DNA of 64,000 bases, taken from the NCBI GenBank assembly GCA_022661535.1, contig JAKULF010000003.1, positions 248,001 through 312,000 of the forward strand, in the 5' to 3' direction. Below, in pieces: positions 22,350 through 34,705 of this stretch. This DNA is from Eutypa lata. Lineage: Eukaryota; Ascomycota; Sordariomycetes; Xylariales; Diatrypaceae. The notes beneath the pieces are model-generated. The model saw only the letters and a program-made list of their open reading frames with translations. It was not told where the DNA came from and did not search any database. Every line of letters starts with the position of its first letter. Within the stretch, counting starts at the first letter, position 1. The position numbers were made by a program, and so were the translations under genes.

Positions 22350-25188
22350 ATGGCAGCTCTAGATGCACTCAGAACCTACCTCTTCCGACATTGTTTGAGG
22401 AATGACCCCCTTGACCGAAACTTCTTTCCTAGCGACTTGGTTCGCAATGCCATCTCTCACAAAACCATCCAGGATATACTATCCGACTCTGGTTTGGAAG
22501 ATTTTGCAATTGAAGAAATGAGTCGAGTGATTATGGCCGGTGCATGGAATGTGTTTGCTATTCTGTGTTTGGTTATGCAGCCGAAGAGTATCACGAGGTT
22601 CGCGGAGGATGATGGGTTTCAACGTTCAACGATAGACTCCCGCTTACCATTTGACAAAAACAAATTGGAGAGCTTGTTGCAAGGTGCAGCTGCTCCTGAT
22701 TTCCACCGCCAACAGTGTGGATTCTGCGCCCCCTATTTTTCCGGTAGTGTCTTCAACCGTGTATTACCTGCTGAATTTATTCTTCCGTTCATCGAGGATG
22801 ACGCTTTGCCATCTGGGCAGGGTGGATTTGGTCGATGCTTTAAAGTCAAGATCGAGAGTTCCTACCAGAAGTTTGATGCAGGCCACGTGTATGATCAGGT
22901 GAGCTTTTGGAATTCTAGCACTATTCAAGGCCACTTTCTTACCATACTAGGTCATTAGGAAGGAATTAAAAGAAGAATGCCAGCCCGAAGATCATCGAAG
23001 AGAGCTGCGGAACCTGGCAATACTAAAGCTCATAAACCACCCTAATGTGGTCAGACTTCTCGGATCCTACACCTACAACCACCACCACAACTTGCTCTTC
23101 CCATACGCCACTGGAGGAACATTAAAGCAACTCATGGCTGGCTCTAGACCACCCGAATTCAAAACAAACGAGAGTTTCATATTCGCTTTATCTGGTCTTT
23201 GCTCTGGTATTGCGGCGATTCATGAACAATTTGCTAACGATGGCACCCTGATCCGTATTGGATGCCACCATGACCTGAAACCAGATAATATACTGGTAGA
23301 GAAAGACCAATTTCTAGTGGCCGACTTCGGGCTCTCTCGGTTTAAAGAGTCTACTGTCCCATCTGACACAATGCCTAGGACGGTGTTGAAAGCCTATACA
23401 GCACCTGAGTGTCTAGAAATTGACCCCTCAGGCAATCCTAAACTTCCGACGCCTATAGGGAGAGCTAGTGATGTTTGGTCTCTTGGATGTATCATGCTGG
23501 AAGCCTTAGTCTACGCACATTTCGGTGCTAAGGAAGTTGGTCATTTCGAAGATGAGAGATTTCAGGTCTACGGCCCAAATATTGTGGCTCATCGGTTCCA
23601 CCGCGGGAATGAAGAAGAGCCTGCTGTGGTTTCGTATTTAGAGCAGCTCAGCAGGAACTCTAAGACTCGATCGGATCAAGCTCTTGTCGAGTTAATCCGT
23701 GATATTCTTCGGCTGAAGGCAAACTTACGACCAAGTGCTTCAAAGGTGGAGAGAGCTATGCAAGTGATATGCATCGATTTGGTTGCCGAGGAGATCGAAA
23801 AACTGTATCTTCAGCTATGGGGGCTTTTGAAAACTGTACAAGTCTATCTTGAGAGACACAGGTTCACGAGCTGGGTTAAGGCGACTACACATCTATACGA
23901 CGAAGCCATGCCCTTCGAACCGTCGCAGCAGCTTGCATTTCATCGGAATATAATTTTTATCCTTTCCTCCCTACGAAAGGACCTCGAAATATTCCAGGAT
24001 GACCCTGAAAAGCCACGGTACTCTGTGAATCGACAGCTCACTGACTGGAATGATATGCTATGGGGATCCCTTCCTGATTCCTCACGGCAGTTTGCTCGCC
24101 ATTGCCTTGAAACTACGATCCTAAGTGCCGAAATTCAATCGGAATTATCGACACTATTGCAAGATTCTAACGATCAGGGCTTGCGCGATCTTGGAGCCCT
24201 TGCAGTGCTTAAGGAGATGAACCAGTTGGTAGACAAGCGCACAGAAACCCGGCGGCCTGATCTCTGGATAACACCAGATGAAATTCATGATGTCATGAAA
24301 TTGGGTGATGAGGTTATCTACGGTAACCTCACGGAGAGCGATCATAGACACACCTCAGTTATTGTCTATGAGGTAAAGCGATATGGTAATCACAACCTCG
24401 ATCCATCCGTTCGACAGATCCTTCATTGTAGACTCGAATCTGTTGCCGAAATTCTACAAAAGGCGAAAAGTCTCAAGTTATGCGTTCTCCATTGCCTTGG
24501 GTATTTCCATGACCCAGACCGACTTTCTTGTGGGCTTGCCTATCAGGTGCCTGAAACAAGTTCTCGGGGTCATTCAGACGTCATCACATTGCGCGAAGTC
24601 TATGTGCAAAAGAAGACCCCGCCCGTCCTCGGAAAACGTTTTGCGCTTGCCACGAAACTGGCAAGCTCAGTCTTGGAATTCCATAAAGCAGACTGGCTCC
24701 AGAAAGACCTGTCGTCTTTCAACATTCTTTTTGTTTTCAGTCGAGGTACTTCTTGGAGGAACGGAGTCGACCAGCCATACTTTGTAGGGTTTGCAAATAG
24801 TCGACCGAATGACCCGGCAGAATTCACCGAATTCATGGACTCTCAGAAATCGCAAGAGAAGATCGACTTCCAGCATCCAGAATATGTGAACGGAAGAGGT
24901 CACGTCAGATATCAATTAAAGTATGATTACTACAGTGTTGGGATGATTATGCTCGAAATCGGACTATGGAAGCCTCTGAATAAGATTGTCAAAGCCTATG
25001 GCAGTGCAGAAAAGATGCTTGAGGCACTCAAAGCCGGTCCATTAGACCAGTTAGAGGAGAAAATGGGATCTAGGTTCACTAATGCAGTTCAGGCCTGTCT
25101 GGAGGGAGGGTTCGGAGATACAAAGGAGGTATGCATGATGGGCTACAGAAAACGTGTCCTGGACGTTCTTCGGGAATGTGTTGTCTAG
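22350..25188 (+). CDS. Two-domain protein: active-type Ser/Thr kinase plus C-terminal pseudokinase
   Basis: Exons 22350-22898 and 22951-25188 join in phase 0 and give 928 residues. The N-terminal 150 residues are unrecognised. A complete kinase domain follows: Gly loop GQGGFGRCFKVKI (about 156), Lys in VIRKELK (187), catalytic CHHDLKPDNIL (Asp about 291), VADFGLSRF (Asp about 308) and TAPECLE (about 335). A helical linker (about 410-560) leads to a second kinase-like fold. There the catalytic loop is WLQKDLSSFNILFVF (about 767) and the DFG position reads VGFANSR (about 796), so the metal-binding Asp is missing and it is probably a pseudokinase. Known: similar C-terminal kinase-like regions occur in fungal proteins linked to prion-forming or NLR-type incompatibility systems. 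A signalling or allorecognition role is inferred. The gene is convergent with the kinase-TPR gene, 87 nt away. Confidence 0.78.
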
Positions 25189-25275
25189 GTTAGGGTAACG
25201 GTAGATCTTGAGAAGATATCTATTGTAGAATTGCTATATTCCTTTGGAAAACATTCCCAAATCCTAATTCTAATA

Positions 25276-28200
25276 TCATGCCAAGTCAAGGCTATCTCCG
25301 CGATGAAGGTGGGATTCATGCAGACGATTACGCAGATCGGATAGATTCAAACGGGTCTTCTCCGTCTTCGGATCATTAAATCCTAGAACCTGTTGACGTA
25401 GGTTCAGAAGCTTTTCTAGAAGCCTTTGATACTCATCCCAATCCCCCATTTCTCTAGATGTTGTAGCTAAGTGAGCAGTAAATATCATGGTCTTCTGACT
25501 CACTTCGCCGAATGCTTCCCTGGACCTCTCCAGTGTGTTCAGTTGCATTTCCCGAGCTGTGTCAAAGTCACTCAACTTGACGAGGGTTAGTCCTAGTTGG
25601 TCCTGTGCCATTAAAGCTTCAGGGTCATTGGGTTCTTGCTTGAGAGTGAGAATATCTACGATCTCTTGCTGGAAAGATCTCACTCCCTCCCACATCTGGA
25701 GCTCCTTGCAGCAGATAGAGAGCTGTTTAAGAGTCTTCAATATCGTATCTTTTCCTTGGTCTTGTCCGTAGTGCTTTCTTTGGCCCTTCAGTACTAGCTG
25801 GTTGAGATCAAGGGCCTCTTGGATGTGGCCAAGTCGTCGCTGATAAAAGGCGATGGCGAACATAGTTGTCAGGGTGTCCGGATGGTCCGCGCCGACAGTA
25901 CGAGTCCTCGCATCCCTCACTTGAATAGCAACCTGTTGTGCATCATCCCAACGATGCTGCTTCTTGTACAGCATCTGAAGAGAATTTGCAGCTTTTATTG
26001 TTGACTCGTCGCTTATTCCAAGGACTTCAACCTTTAGAGTATTAACTTCCTTGAATGCTCCGATCGCTAGATCCTCTTTCTCGCTGAACTTGTATACCAA
26101 GGCCAGTGAGTGCATTGAATCGAGAGTATCGACATGTGTATGACCTAGATGTTCGCGCCTCCATTTTAATACTGTCGAGAGCAACTTCTCTGATTCTCGA
26201 TATTGCCCCAATTTCTGATAACTTAAAGCCAGATGACTGAGATATACTCCGTTTACCGGATCATCGGGCCCTAAGACTTTCGGGCTTAGATTGACGAGAC
26301 CTTTGAAGATCCTTCGTGCCACTTCGTGTTTCCCTTGGTTTAGATATGTTAGGGCCAAGTTATCTGTGGATTCGAGGGTGACGGGGTGCTCTTTCCCTAG
26401 AACCTTCACGCCCAATTCTAATGTTTCGGCTTGTAACTCTTGTGCTTTTGACAACATCCCCTTTTTAGCATAGACCAATGCCAAAGCGGAAGCCGTCCTC
26501 ATGGTGAAAGGATTCGACTGGCCCAACTTTCGCACCTCAGTTTGAAAAATGTATTCGCCCAAAGTCACAGCTTCATCGAGCCTGCCCAGTTTGTCGTACG
26601 CCCACATCAAGTTATGGGCGTACTTCAATGTGTCCAAATGGTCCTCTCCAAAGGCATCTTTGCTTCTGGCGTGAGCTTTTTCTAGCAGAGGCAAGGCATC
26701 TTCGAAACGGTGCATTTCACGAAAGGTTGCGCCGAGGTTAGACATACTGCGCAGTGTATCCCGATGTGAATCGCCAAGCTTGGATCTTCGGAACTCAAGT
26801 ACATCCTCTTCTATCACAACCGCTTCGTCAAAGTTTCTCATTTCGCTGAGAACGGAACCCAAGTTCGCTTTCCGTCTCACGGTGTCCGGATGTTCCGTGC
26901 CTAGCAACTTCTCACTTTTCATGACCAAGTCTTTCTCAAGGTCACGTGCCTTAATAACATCACCCTTCCCCCTGAGACTGTAAGATTGGTTTTCCAAGGC
27001 CTCTAAGGTGTCCGCTTTATCCTGTCCAAGTATCTTTCTTTTCAACTCATGCACCCTAGTGTCAAGCGATGCTGCTTGACCAATGTTGCCGCGTCCACGG
27101 GCTATTGTGGCTAGACAGGAAAGAGCGTCCATTGTGTGCGGATGCTCTTCTCCTTTGGCAATTATGCATTGCTTAATGACTTTGTTGGCCAGTCGTTCGG
27201 CCTTTGACCAGCGCCCCTGAGCGATATAGATTCCTACCAGTGATTGTGTGAAGATGCCCGGTTCCGAGTGCGCCATTGACGCGTTTACCATGGCCTCATT
27301 GATACAATTCTCTGCAGTTGTGTGATGACCCTGGCAACAGTAAATATCTGCTAGATGTGCGATGCGCTTCAGTGTTGCGCTGTCACCAACACCAAGCGAA
27401 CTCTTCGAATCTTTGATGAGTTCCGCTAGCAGACTTTCTGCATCTTTTAATTGCCAAAGATCGATCAAAAGCACAGCCTGAAGCTCCTTCATGACAAGTA
27501 AAGTAGGATGTGCAACACCTAATAAGTCTGAGACATGTGGGATCTCCCGGTTCCATTCATCTTGCGCCATCCGCAAGAGGGGTAGGTCATAAGTAGACTT
27601 CAATGTTTGGAAGGGGCTTACGTCACTATGGAAGTTAATGTCCTGGTAACGCATAGACCTATTTACGTACTCTGACGACTTGGCCTGGGATAATGCAGCA
27701 GTGAGGTCATCTTGACTTCGTTTGCTTAGCCCCAGATAGTCGTTTGCTGACGCTTCGTCTTTTTGACAACCGAATCCAATTTTCAGGCATAATGCGAGTT
27801 GGAATGCAATATCCAGGTTGCTCTTATCAGGGATTGCAGGTGAACGACTACATAAGCGCATGAGAGTGTTGCAGATGCACACTCGAAGGCGAAAATCTGC
27901 GATATAGAAGTTATGAATGGAGGGGACCAACTAATCAATGGTTACTCTTTGTTACAACTAGCGACAGTAGTAAGATACATACTGAGAAGGGTGTTGTTGG
28001 CAACGACGATGAAGGATCACTAGGAGATGGCGCGCTGTTGTTTCTGAAAAGTGTTAACCGTTTTGTCTTAAGTATAAGTTTATGGATAGTTCTTACTCGA
28101 TGGATCCAAGCTCAAAGAGGAACTGCCCGATATTCCCTACTCTCAAACGAGGATCACACATCAAAAAGCATGAAAACATGTTGTGAAGGATTTCCTTCAC

Positions 28201-29208
28201 GGGCTTGTACAACGCTTTTTCGCACTTTGTAAGGGAGCACGCATACCCTCGCAGTTCTTCCTTTGCCCTCCCAGTCTTAAATTGATCCAGATCGGGAAAT
28301 CCGGGTTTCCCGTGAAACAAAACCCACAAACAGAACAAAGCATAACACCAATTGTCAGCATCTACCCCTTCGTAGAACTCGACCGGCCTGAAATGATGTT
28401 CTGGGGCATTCCAAGGTTCCGACTTCGGTAAACTCTGACCAGGTCTGTCACCTGAAAAGAATTGAGAAAACCCGAAGTCTGTCAGTTTAGCAATTACTCC
28501 ACTACAATCAGGACTTTTGTCCGCCTTTGGAAGTACAAGCACATTGTCGGGTTTGATGTCGCCATGAACAGCCCCTGAAGCTCAAGGATTAGTGATTTAA
28601 CATCTGGCCAATGCTCGAGGTTTGCACATACCATAAGCATGCATGGTGGCCAATGCCTCGCCGACACCTAGGCACAAGTCCAGTCTGTCTCGGATGGACA
28701 TGGAAAGACCCCTATGGGACCCTAAAAAGGTAGTGATATTGCCATAGTCGGCTTTGTCGAAGACGAGGACAGGCCAGATTCTATGTTCCGAACGATGGGT
28801 TTTCGCATGCCAACAAATACCTCGCAGACTGACAACGTTGGGATGCATCCGGATTGCAGGGTGTTCCAGTACTGATATCTCAGAAACTAACCTGGCAAAC
28901 ACCGGACTGTCGTCCATATCTTCTCTTTCCGCCGTGAGTGGTCGCTTGAAGGCGAAGCTGACCCGGGAGTTCACCAAAGAACGAAGTATTTGAGATGTTC
29001 CCCCAAAAGCATCTTCTAACTCCGCATGCCATATGACTGGTAACATGTCAAGTTGGAAGTATTGTGCAACACCAAGGAAGGATATCAGGTCATTATACGG
29101 CGTGATAGAATGAACGGACCTCGAGTTTGGTTCAGAACTTTCAGAAGTGCCCGATCGCCTTTCGCGAGACACCAGTACTTGGTGAACGGTATAAGTAGGT
29201 TTGGTCAT
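25276..29208 (-). CDS. Protein kinase fused to kinesin-light-chain-type TPR repeats
   Basis: Four minus-strand exons, 29208-28632, 28574-28097, 28043-27983 and 27930-25276, join in phase and give 1256 residues. The kinase domain has VSFAFKRPL (candidate Lys, about 90), VHGDIKPDNVLVL (about 195), LTDFGFSQF (about 221) and WNAPEHH (about 245), so all catalytic residues appear present. The 61-nt exon 3 encodes a Ser/Pro linker. Residues about 400-1230 are TPR repeats of about 42 residues with the recurrent core LG-x-x-HPDTL-x4-NL (for example LGTEHPDTVRRKANLG and LGKEHPVTLESTDNLA). The segment FQLALCLKIGFGCQKDEASA precedes the repeats. Known: TPR_10/TPR_12 arrays form superhelical sensor or scaffold domains, also in fungal NLRs. 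The substrate is unknown. The fusion is inferred from perfect phase across three introns. Confidence 0.75.
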
Positions 29209-29493
29209 CGTAGAAACCTCTGCTTGCGCATGCGTCTTCCTAAGATTTATTGCATAGTACTAGTATCACTGAGTGGGAGTTGTTAACAGGCACTCCCGCT
29301 CTAGGTACCATATTATAAGCCACGCACATGTTATTATAGAGGTCACAGTGATAGAGTAATTATTATACGTATTCATAGCAGGATATGAACTAGTCAGGCC
29401 ATTTTAGGAATTCCAGGAAAGTGAGGTGAAAATGCGACCCTTATATGCACCCCGCATCGGAGATTATACAAATTGCCGGCCATCACAGACAAC
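29209..29493. other. Upstream flank of the kinase-TPR gene
   Basis: About 285 nt of ordinary composition lie between the kinase-TPR start codon and the first LTR-like repeat. It should contain that gene's promoter. Confidence 0.4.
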
Positions 29494-29760
29494 AGATCTA
29501 GGATTCTGTAGATCAGTTTCCTATAAATAACTAGCTTTATCTGGCCACCTTGTTGATCCTAAGGATTTACACACCTAGATGACGTATACGTTTGACGATA
29601 GCTTTATGCGAATACGAATATGGTAAGTGGTTAGTGCGTCTTGTAATTAATATATATAAAACCTTTAAATTCTTTAAATTTAAATTATTTTATAATTAAA
29701 ATATTATTAATAATTATATTATAATTATTATAAATTTTTTACGTTTTATTAAATTTTATA
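29494..29760. repeat. Left LTR-like direct repeat (partly spared from RIP)
   Basis: The first part (to about 29640) has normal composition and aligns without gaps to 36809-36955. The rest is as AT-rich as the element interior. Homology breaks down just before 29494 and just after 29760. Exact termini and target-site duplication cannot be fixed because the sequence is so degenerate. Confidence 0.7.
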
Positions 29761-32700
29761 AATTATTTTATAATTATTTTTAATAATTATAATATTTATT
29801 ATTTATTAATATAAATTAATTTAACTTATATTTATTACTTTATTTAATTATTATAAATTTAACGTTTTAAAAGTTATTATTATTTTTAATTTTATTTAAT
29901 ATAATTATTTTTTTAATATTATATTTTTAAATTTATTTATTTATTTATTTATTTATTTATATTATATAATAATATTAATTATTAATAAAATTAAAATTAT
30001 TTTTTTAAAAAAGTTTAATAATTATAATTTATAAATATTAAAAATTAAATTAATTTTTATAAAAAATAATTTAAAAATTATTATAAATAATTAATTTAAT
30101 AAATTTAAAAAAAAATATTAAAATTATTATATAATTTAATTTTAAAAAAGGTTTTTTTATAATATATTAAAAATTTAATTTTTATTAAAAATATATAAAT
30201 TAAATTTTAATAAATTTATAAATTTAAAAGTTTTAATTTTAAATTTTTTAACGTTTATTTTAATAATTTTAATATGATAAAATAATATTTTAATAAAATT
30301 AAATTATTTTATAATAAATTTAAATTTAAAAATTTAATTTTTTTTAATAAAATAATTATAATTTAAATATTAAATTTATTTTTTAAAAAATATAATATTA
30401 TAATATAATTTATAATTTAAACTTTTAAAAGTAATTTTAAAGTTTATATATTTAATAATTTAATTTCGTTATTTATTAATAAATTTTAAACTTTAAAATA
30501 TTAAAAAAATTAAATTAATATTTTAAATAATAAAAGAAATTAACGCAATAATAAATATTAAATTTATTATATATATTATAAAAATATTAATTATATTAAT
30601 AAAAATTATTACTTTTTTTATTTAAATAAAGTAATTAAAAAAAAATAAAAAAAATAAAATAACGAAAAATTAAAAAAAAAATAATAAAGAAAAATATTTT
30701 TAAATAATAATAATAATTAAAATTAATAATATTTTAAAACGTAAAAAGCGTAAATAAAAATAAATTAATTTATTTAATATTTTTATAAAAAATTTAAATA
30801 ATAATAATTAAATTAATATTATTATTATAAAATTTAATTAAAAGTTATTTATAAAATTTATAAAGCTTATAAAATTTAAAAAACTTTTATTTTTATTTTT
30901 ATATTTATATTAAATAAAAATATAAAAATTTATTATTTTAAAATAAACTTTATAATTAATTAATTTAATAAAATATATATTATTAATAAAAACTTAAATT
31001 ATTTAAATTTAAAAAAAATTAAAAAATTAATTATATTAAATTTAATAATAAATATAAAAGTAATAATATATATTATAATTAATAAAAATTACTTTTTTAA
31101 TTATTATATAATAAATTATATAATTAAATAAAAATAAATTAAATTATTTATAATAATTAATATTAATAATTTTAAATTAAAATATATTAGTATAAAAAGA
31201 TTTTATATTATAAAAAACGTATTATTTATATTTAAATTAAAAATTAATTTATTTTTAATTAATAAATTAAAAAGATATTATATTTTTATAAACGTAAATA
31301 TAAATTTAAAGTTTTTTAATAAATTTAATAAATAATTAATTATTAAAAATTATTATTAAAAATAATTATATTATATATTTTTAAAATAAAAAGAAATAAT
31401 AAAAATTATTTTAATATATTAATAATTATTAAAAAGTAATTTATAAAAATAAATATATCAAAAACTTAATATAATAAATTAAAATATATATTATTTAAAT
31501 TATTAATTAAATTTTTAATAATTAAATAATTAAAAATAAATAAAGTTAATTTTATAATTTATAAAAAATAAAAATATAAAATATATTTATAAATTATATA
31601 ACGATAATATATTTATAAAAATATTATAAATTAAATAAAATATATAATTTTATAAAAAGTTTATAATAATATAAAAAAGTTATTATTTTTAATATATAAT
31701 CGTTATAAATATTATATAACTTTTTTAAATAAAAAGTTAAAATTTTTAAAAATTAAATTATTAAAAGTTAAATTAAAATTATTAAAAGCTTTTAATATTT
31801 ATAAATTAAAAGTTAAAAATTAATATAATATTAAAATTAAAAAATTCTTTATTAATAATAATATTAAATATATTAACATTAAATTTAAAATTATTTATTA
31901 TAAAATATTTATTTATATTAAAAAATTTAATAACTTTATAAAACGTATAAATTTAATTTTAATAAATAAAATAAAATTATTTTTATAATTTTAAAATTCT
32001 TTAATTATTTATAAAAAAACGTTATTAATAATAATATATTTATATAATAAAACATTTTATAAATTATTTAATTATAAAATATCGTTCGAAATATATTATA
32101 AATATATTATTTATATAAATTATTTAATTAATTAAAAATTTATAATATATTATAATATTAATTAATATAAAATTAAACTTAAATTACGTATTAAAAAAAA
32201 ATTATAAATTTTAATATTAAAAATTTATATTATAAAATTTAAAATTTATAAAAAAAAAAAACTTTATAATTTAAAAATATAAATATATTAAATAATTAAT
32301 ATATATAATTAAATGTTTTAAATATTATTATAAAAATTAATTTTAAAGTTAATAATTTAAAAATTAACGTTAAAAGTTTATATTTTATAATTAAAATAAA
32401 TAAAAAATTTAATTAATAATTTAATAATAATAATAACGTTACGAATTAATTATTAATATTAATTAATTTAATTAATAATTTTAATTATAAATTTATAAAT
32501 ATATAATTAAAATAAAAATATAATATTAAATTAATTATTAAAAAAATAATTATTTTTAAATTTAAATTATAAAAAAATAAAAATAAATTATTTAAAACTT
32601 TTAAATTTAATAAATTTATAAATTAATAATTAATAATAATATTTAATAATATATTAATACGATAATAAATTAATATTAATAATAATACTTTAAATTAAAA

Positions 32701-34139
32701 TATTATAAAATATATAAAAATTAATATAAATTAATTATTATTTATAATAAAAAATATATTTTTATTTATAATATTAATTAATATAAATTTAAAAAATAAA
32801 AAATAACTTTTATATTATTAATAATTATAATTATTAAACTTTTTATTTTTAAATATATTTTATAAATTTTTAATTTTAAATTATAATTAAAAACTTATAA
32901 TATTAAAATTAAAAAATTAAAAAGTTTAAATATTTATATAATTATTAATTTATTATTAAATAAAATTATTATAAAAATTAAATAATTATTTAAAATAAAA
33001 TTTATTATTAATATATTAAATATTAAATTTAATTAAATAATTAATATAAAGAAAATTATACGTTATAAAACGAAATTTAAAATTTTATTAATTATTACGA
33101 TGTAAAAAAGTACGGCTTTTCGTAAGCTTTAAGGACTTTTTTTTAATCTTTAAAATCGGTAAAATTTTACTTTATAAATAATAATATTTATTAATTTAAA
33201 AGTTATATTTTATATATATAAATAATAACATTTATAATAAAATACGCTTTTAATTTTCGATTTCGAATTAATTATAATAAGTTAATTTAAATTTAAAGCC
33301 GAAAATTAAGTTCGTATAAAAATATTTAAAAGTAAAAAAGATATTTTTTTTTATTTTTTTTTTATACATTATACGAAATTCGAACTTTAAGCTTTACGAA
33401 GTTATTATTATGCATTACGGATTTTATAAATTTAATTATTATATTATAAGCTTTTTATATTACGAGTTATATTAATTATTATATAAAAATTTTATACTTT
33501 ATTTTTATATATATAATTAATTTTACGTTTATACGTAAGTTTAATTAATTTATAATTAAGTTAATTAATTAAAAATTAAATAAATAATTAAAGTTATTAT
33601 TATTTAATTGTATTATTTAGTTGTATTATTTTAAAGAAATTTTTAATTAAGTAATTAAAGTTTTAAATTTATAAGTTTATAACTTATAAAGCTATAAGTT
33701 TATAAGTTATTTATATATAATTATTATAATTATTTATAATTATTATAATTATTTATATAATTATTTATATATAATTATAAGTTAATTATAAGTTTATAAA
33801 GTTTATAAATAATTAAGAAATTTATAAGTTATAAGTTTAAAAGCTTTAAATTTATACGTAATTAAAGCTTAAAGTTATAAATTTATAAGCCGTAATTATT
33901 TAATTATTATTATTTATAATTAAAGTTATTTTAAAGTTATTATAATTACTTTAAAGTTATTATAATTACTTATATATAATTATAAATTTATAACTTTATA
34001 AATTTAAAAGATAATTAATAAATAATTAATAAGTTTATAAATTGTAAATTTATAACCTTTAAGTTTATAAGTAGTTAAAGCTTTAAGTATAAGTTGTAAA
34101 GTAAGTTTATAAGTTATTGTTATTATTATATAGTTATTA

Positions 34140-34218
34140 TTACTTGCGTTAATTATTATAGCTTTCGTTAATTATTATAACTTTCGTTAATTATTATAAC
34201 TTTCGTTAATTATTATAA
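34140..34218. repeat. Short tandem repeat of about 18 nt
   Basis: The word CTTTCGTTAATTATTATA recurs about four times in a row with A/G differences, inside the nested core. Confidence 0.65.
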
Positions 34219-34565
34219 TTTTTATAATTATTATTATTATATAATTATTATAGTTATTTATATTTATAAGTTTAAAAGTTATAAGTTTATACGTTATAAA
34301 ATAAATTTAAAAGTTATAAGTTTATACGTTATAAGATAAGTTTATAAGTTATTTAATTGTTATTATTTATAACTTTTAAACTTATAATTATTATAATTAT
34401 TTATAATTATTATAATTATTTATATATAATTATAAGTTAATTATAAAGTAAGTTTATAAATTACTTAATTGTTGTTATTGTATAATTGTTATAATTATTT
34501 ATAATTATAAATTTATAAGTTTATAAGTTTAAAAGTTATAAGTTTATAAGTTATAAATTTATAAG

Positions 34566-34705
34566 TTATAAATTTAAAAGTTATAAAATAAGTTTATAAG
34601 TTATAAATTTAAAAGTTATAAAGTAAGTTTATAAGTTATAAGTTTAAAAGTTATAAAGTAAATTTATAAGTTATAAATTTAAAAGTTATAAAGTAAATTT
34701 ATAAG
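34566..34705. repeat. 35-nt minisatellite, four clear units
   Basis: Units begin at 34566, 34601, 34636 and 34671. They differ from one another only by A/G transitions at three positions, so the array itself appears to have been marked by RIP-type mutation. More degenerate copies extend to both sides (about 34500-34960). Confidence 0.8.

Noticed and set aside
29488..29493. Possible 5-bp target-site duplication at the LTR edges (GACAA versus AATAA)
   Set aside because: It would fit only after assuming RIP changes, and in such AT-rich sequence a 5-bp match carries almost no information.
34566..34705. Regular 35-nt repeats considered as a CRISPR array
   Set aside because: The units are directly adjacent with no spacers and the genome is fungal, so it is a minisatellite.
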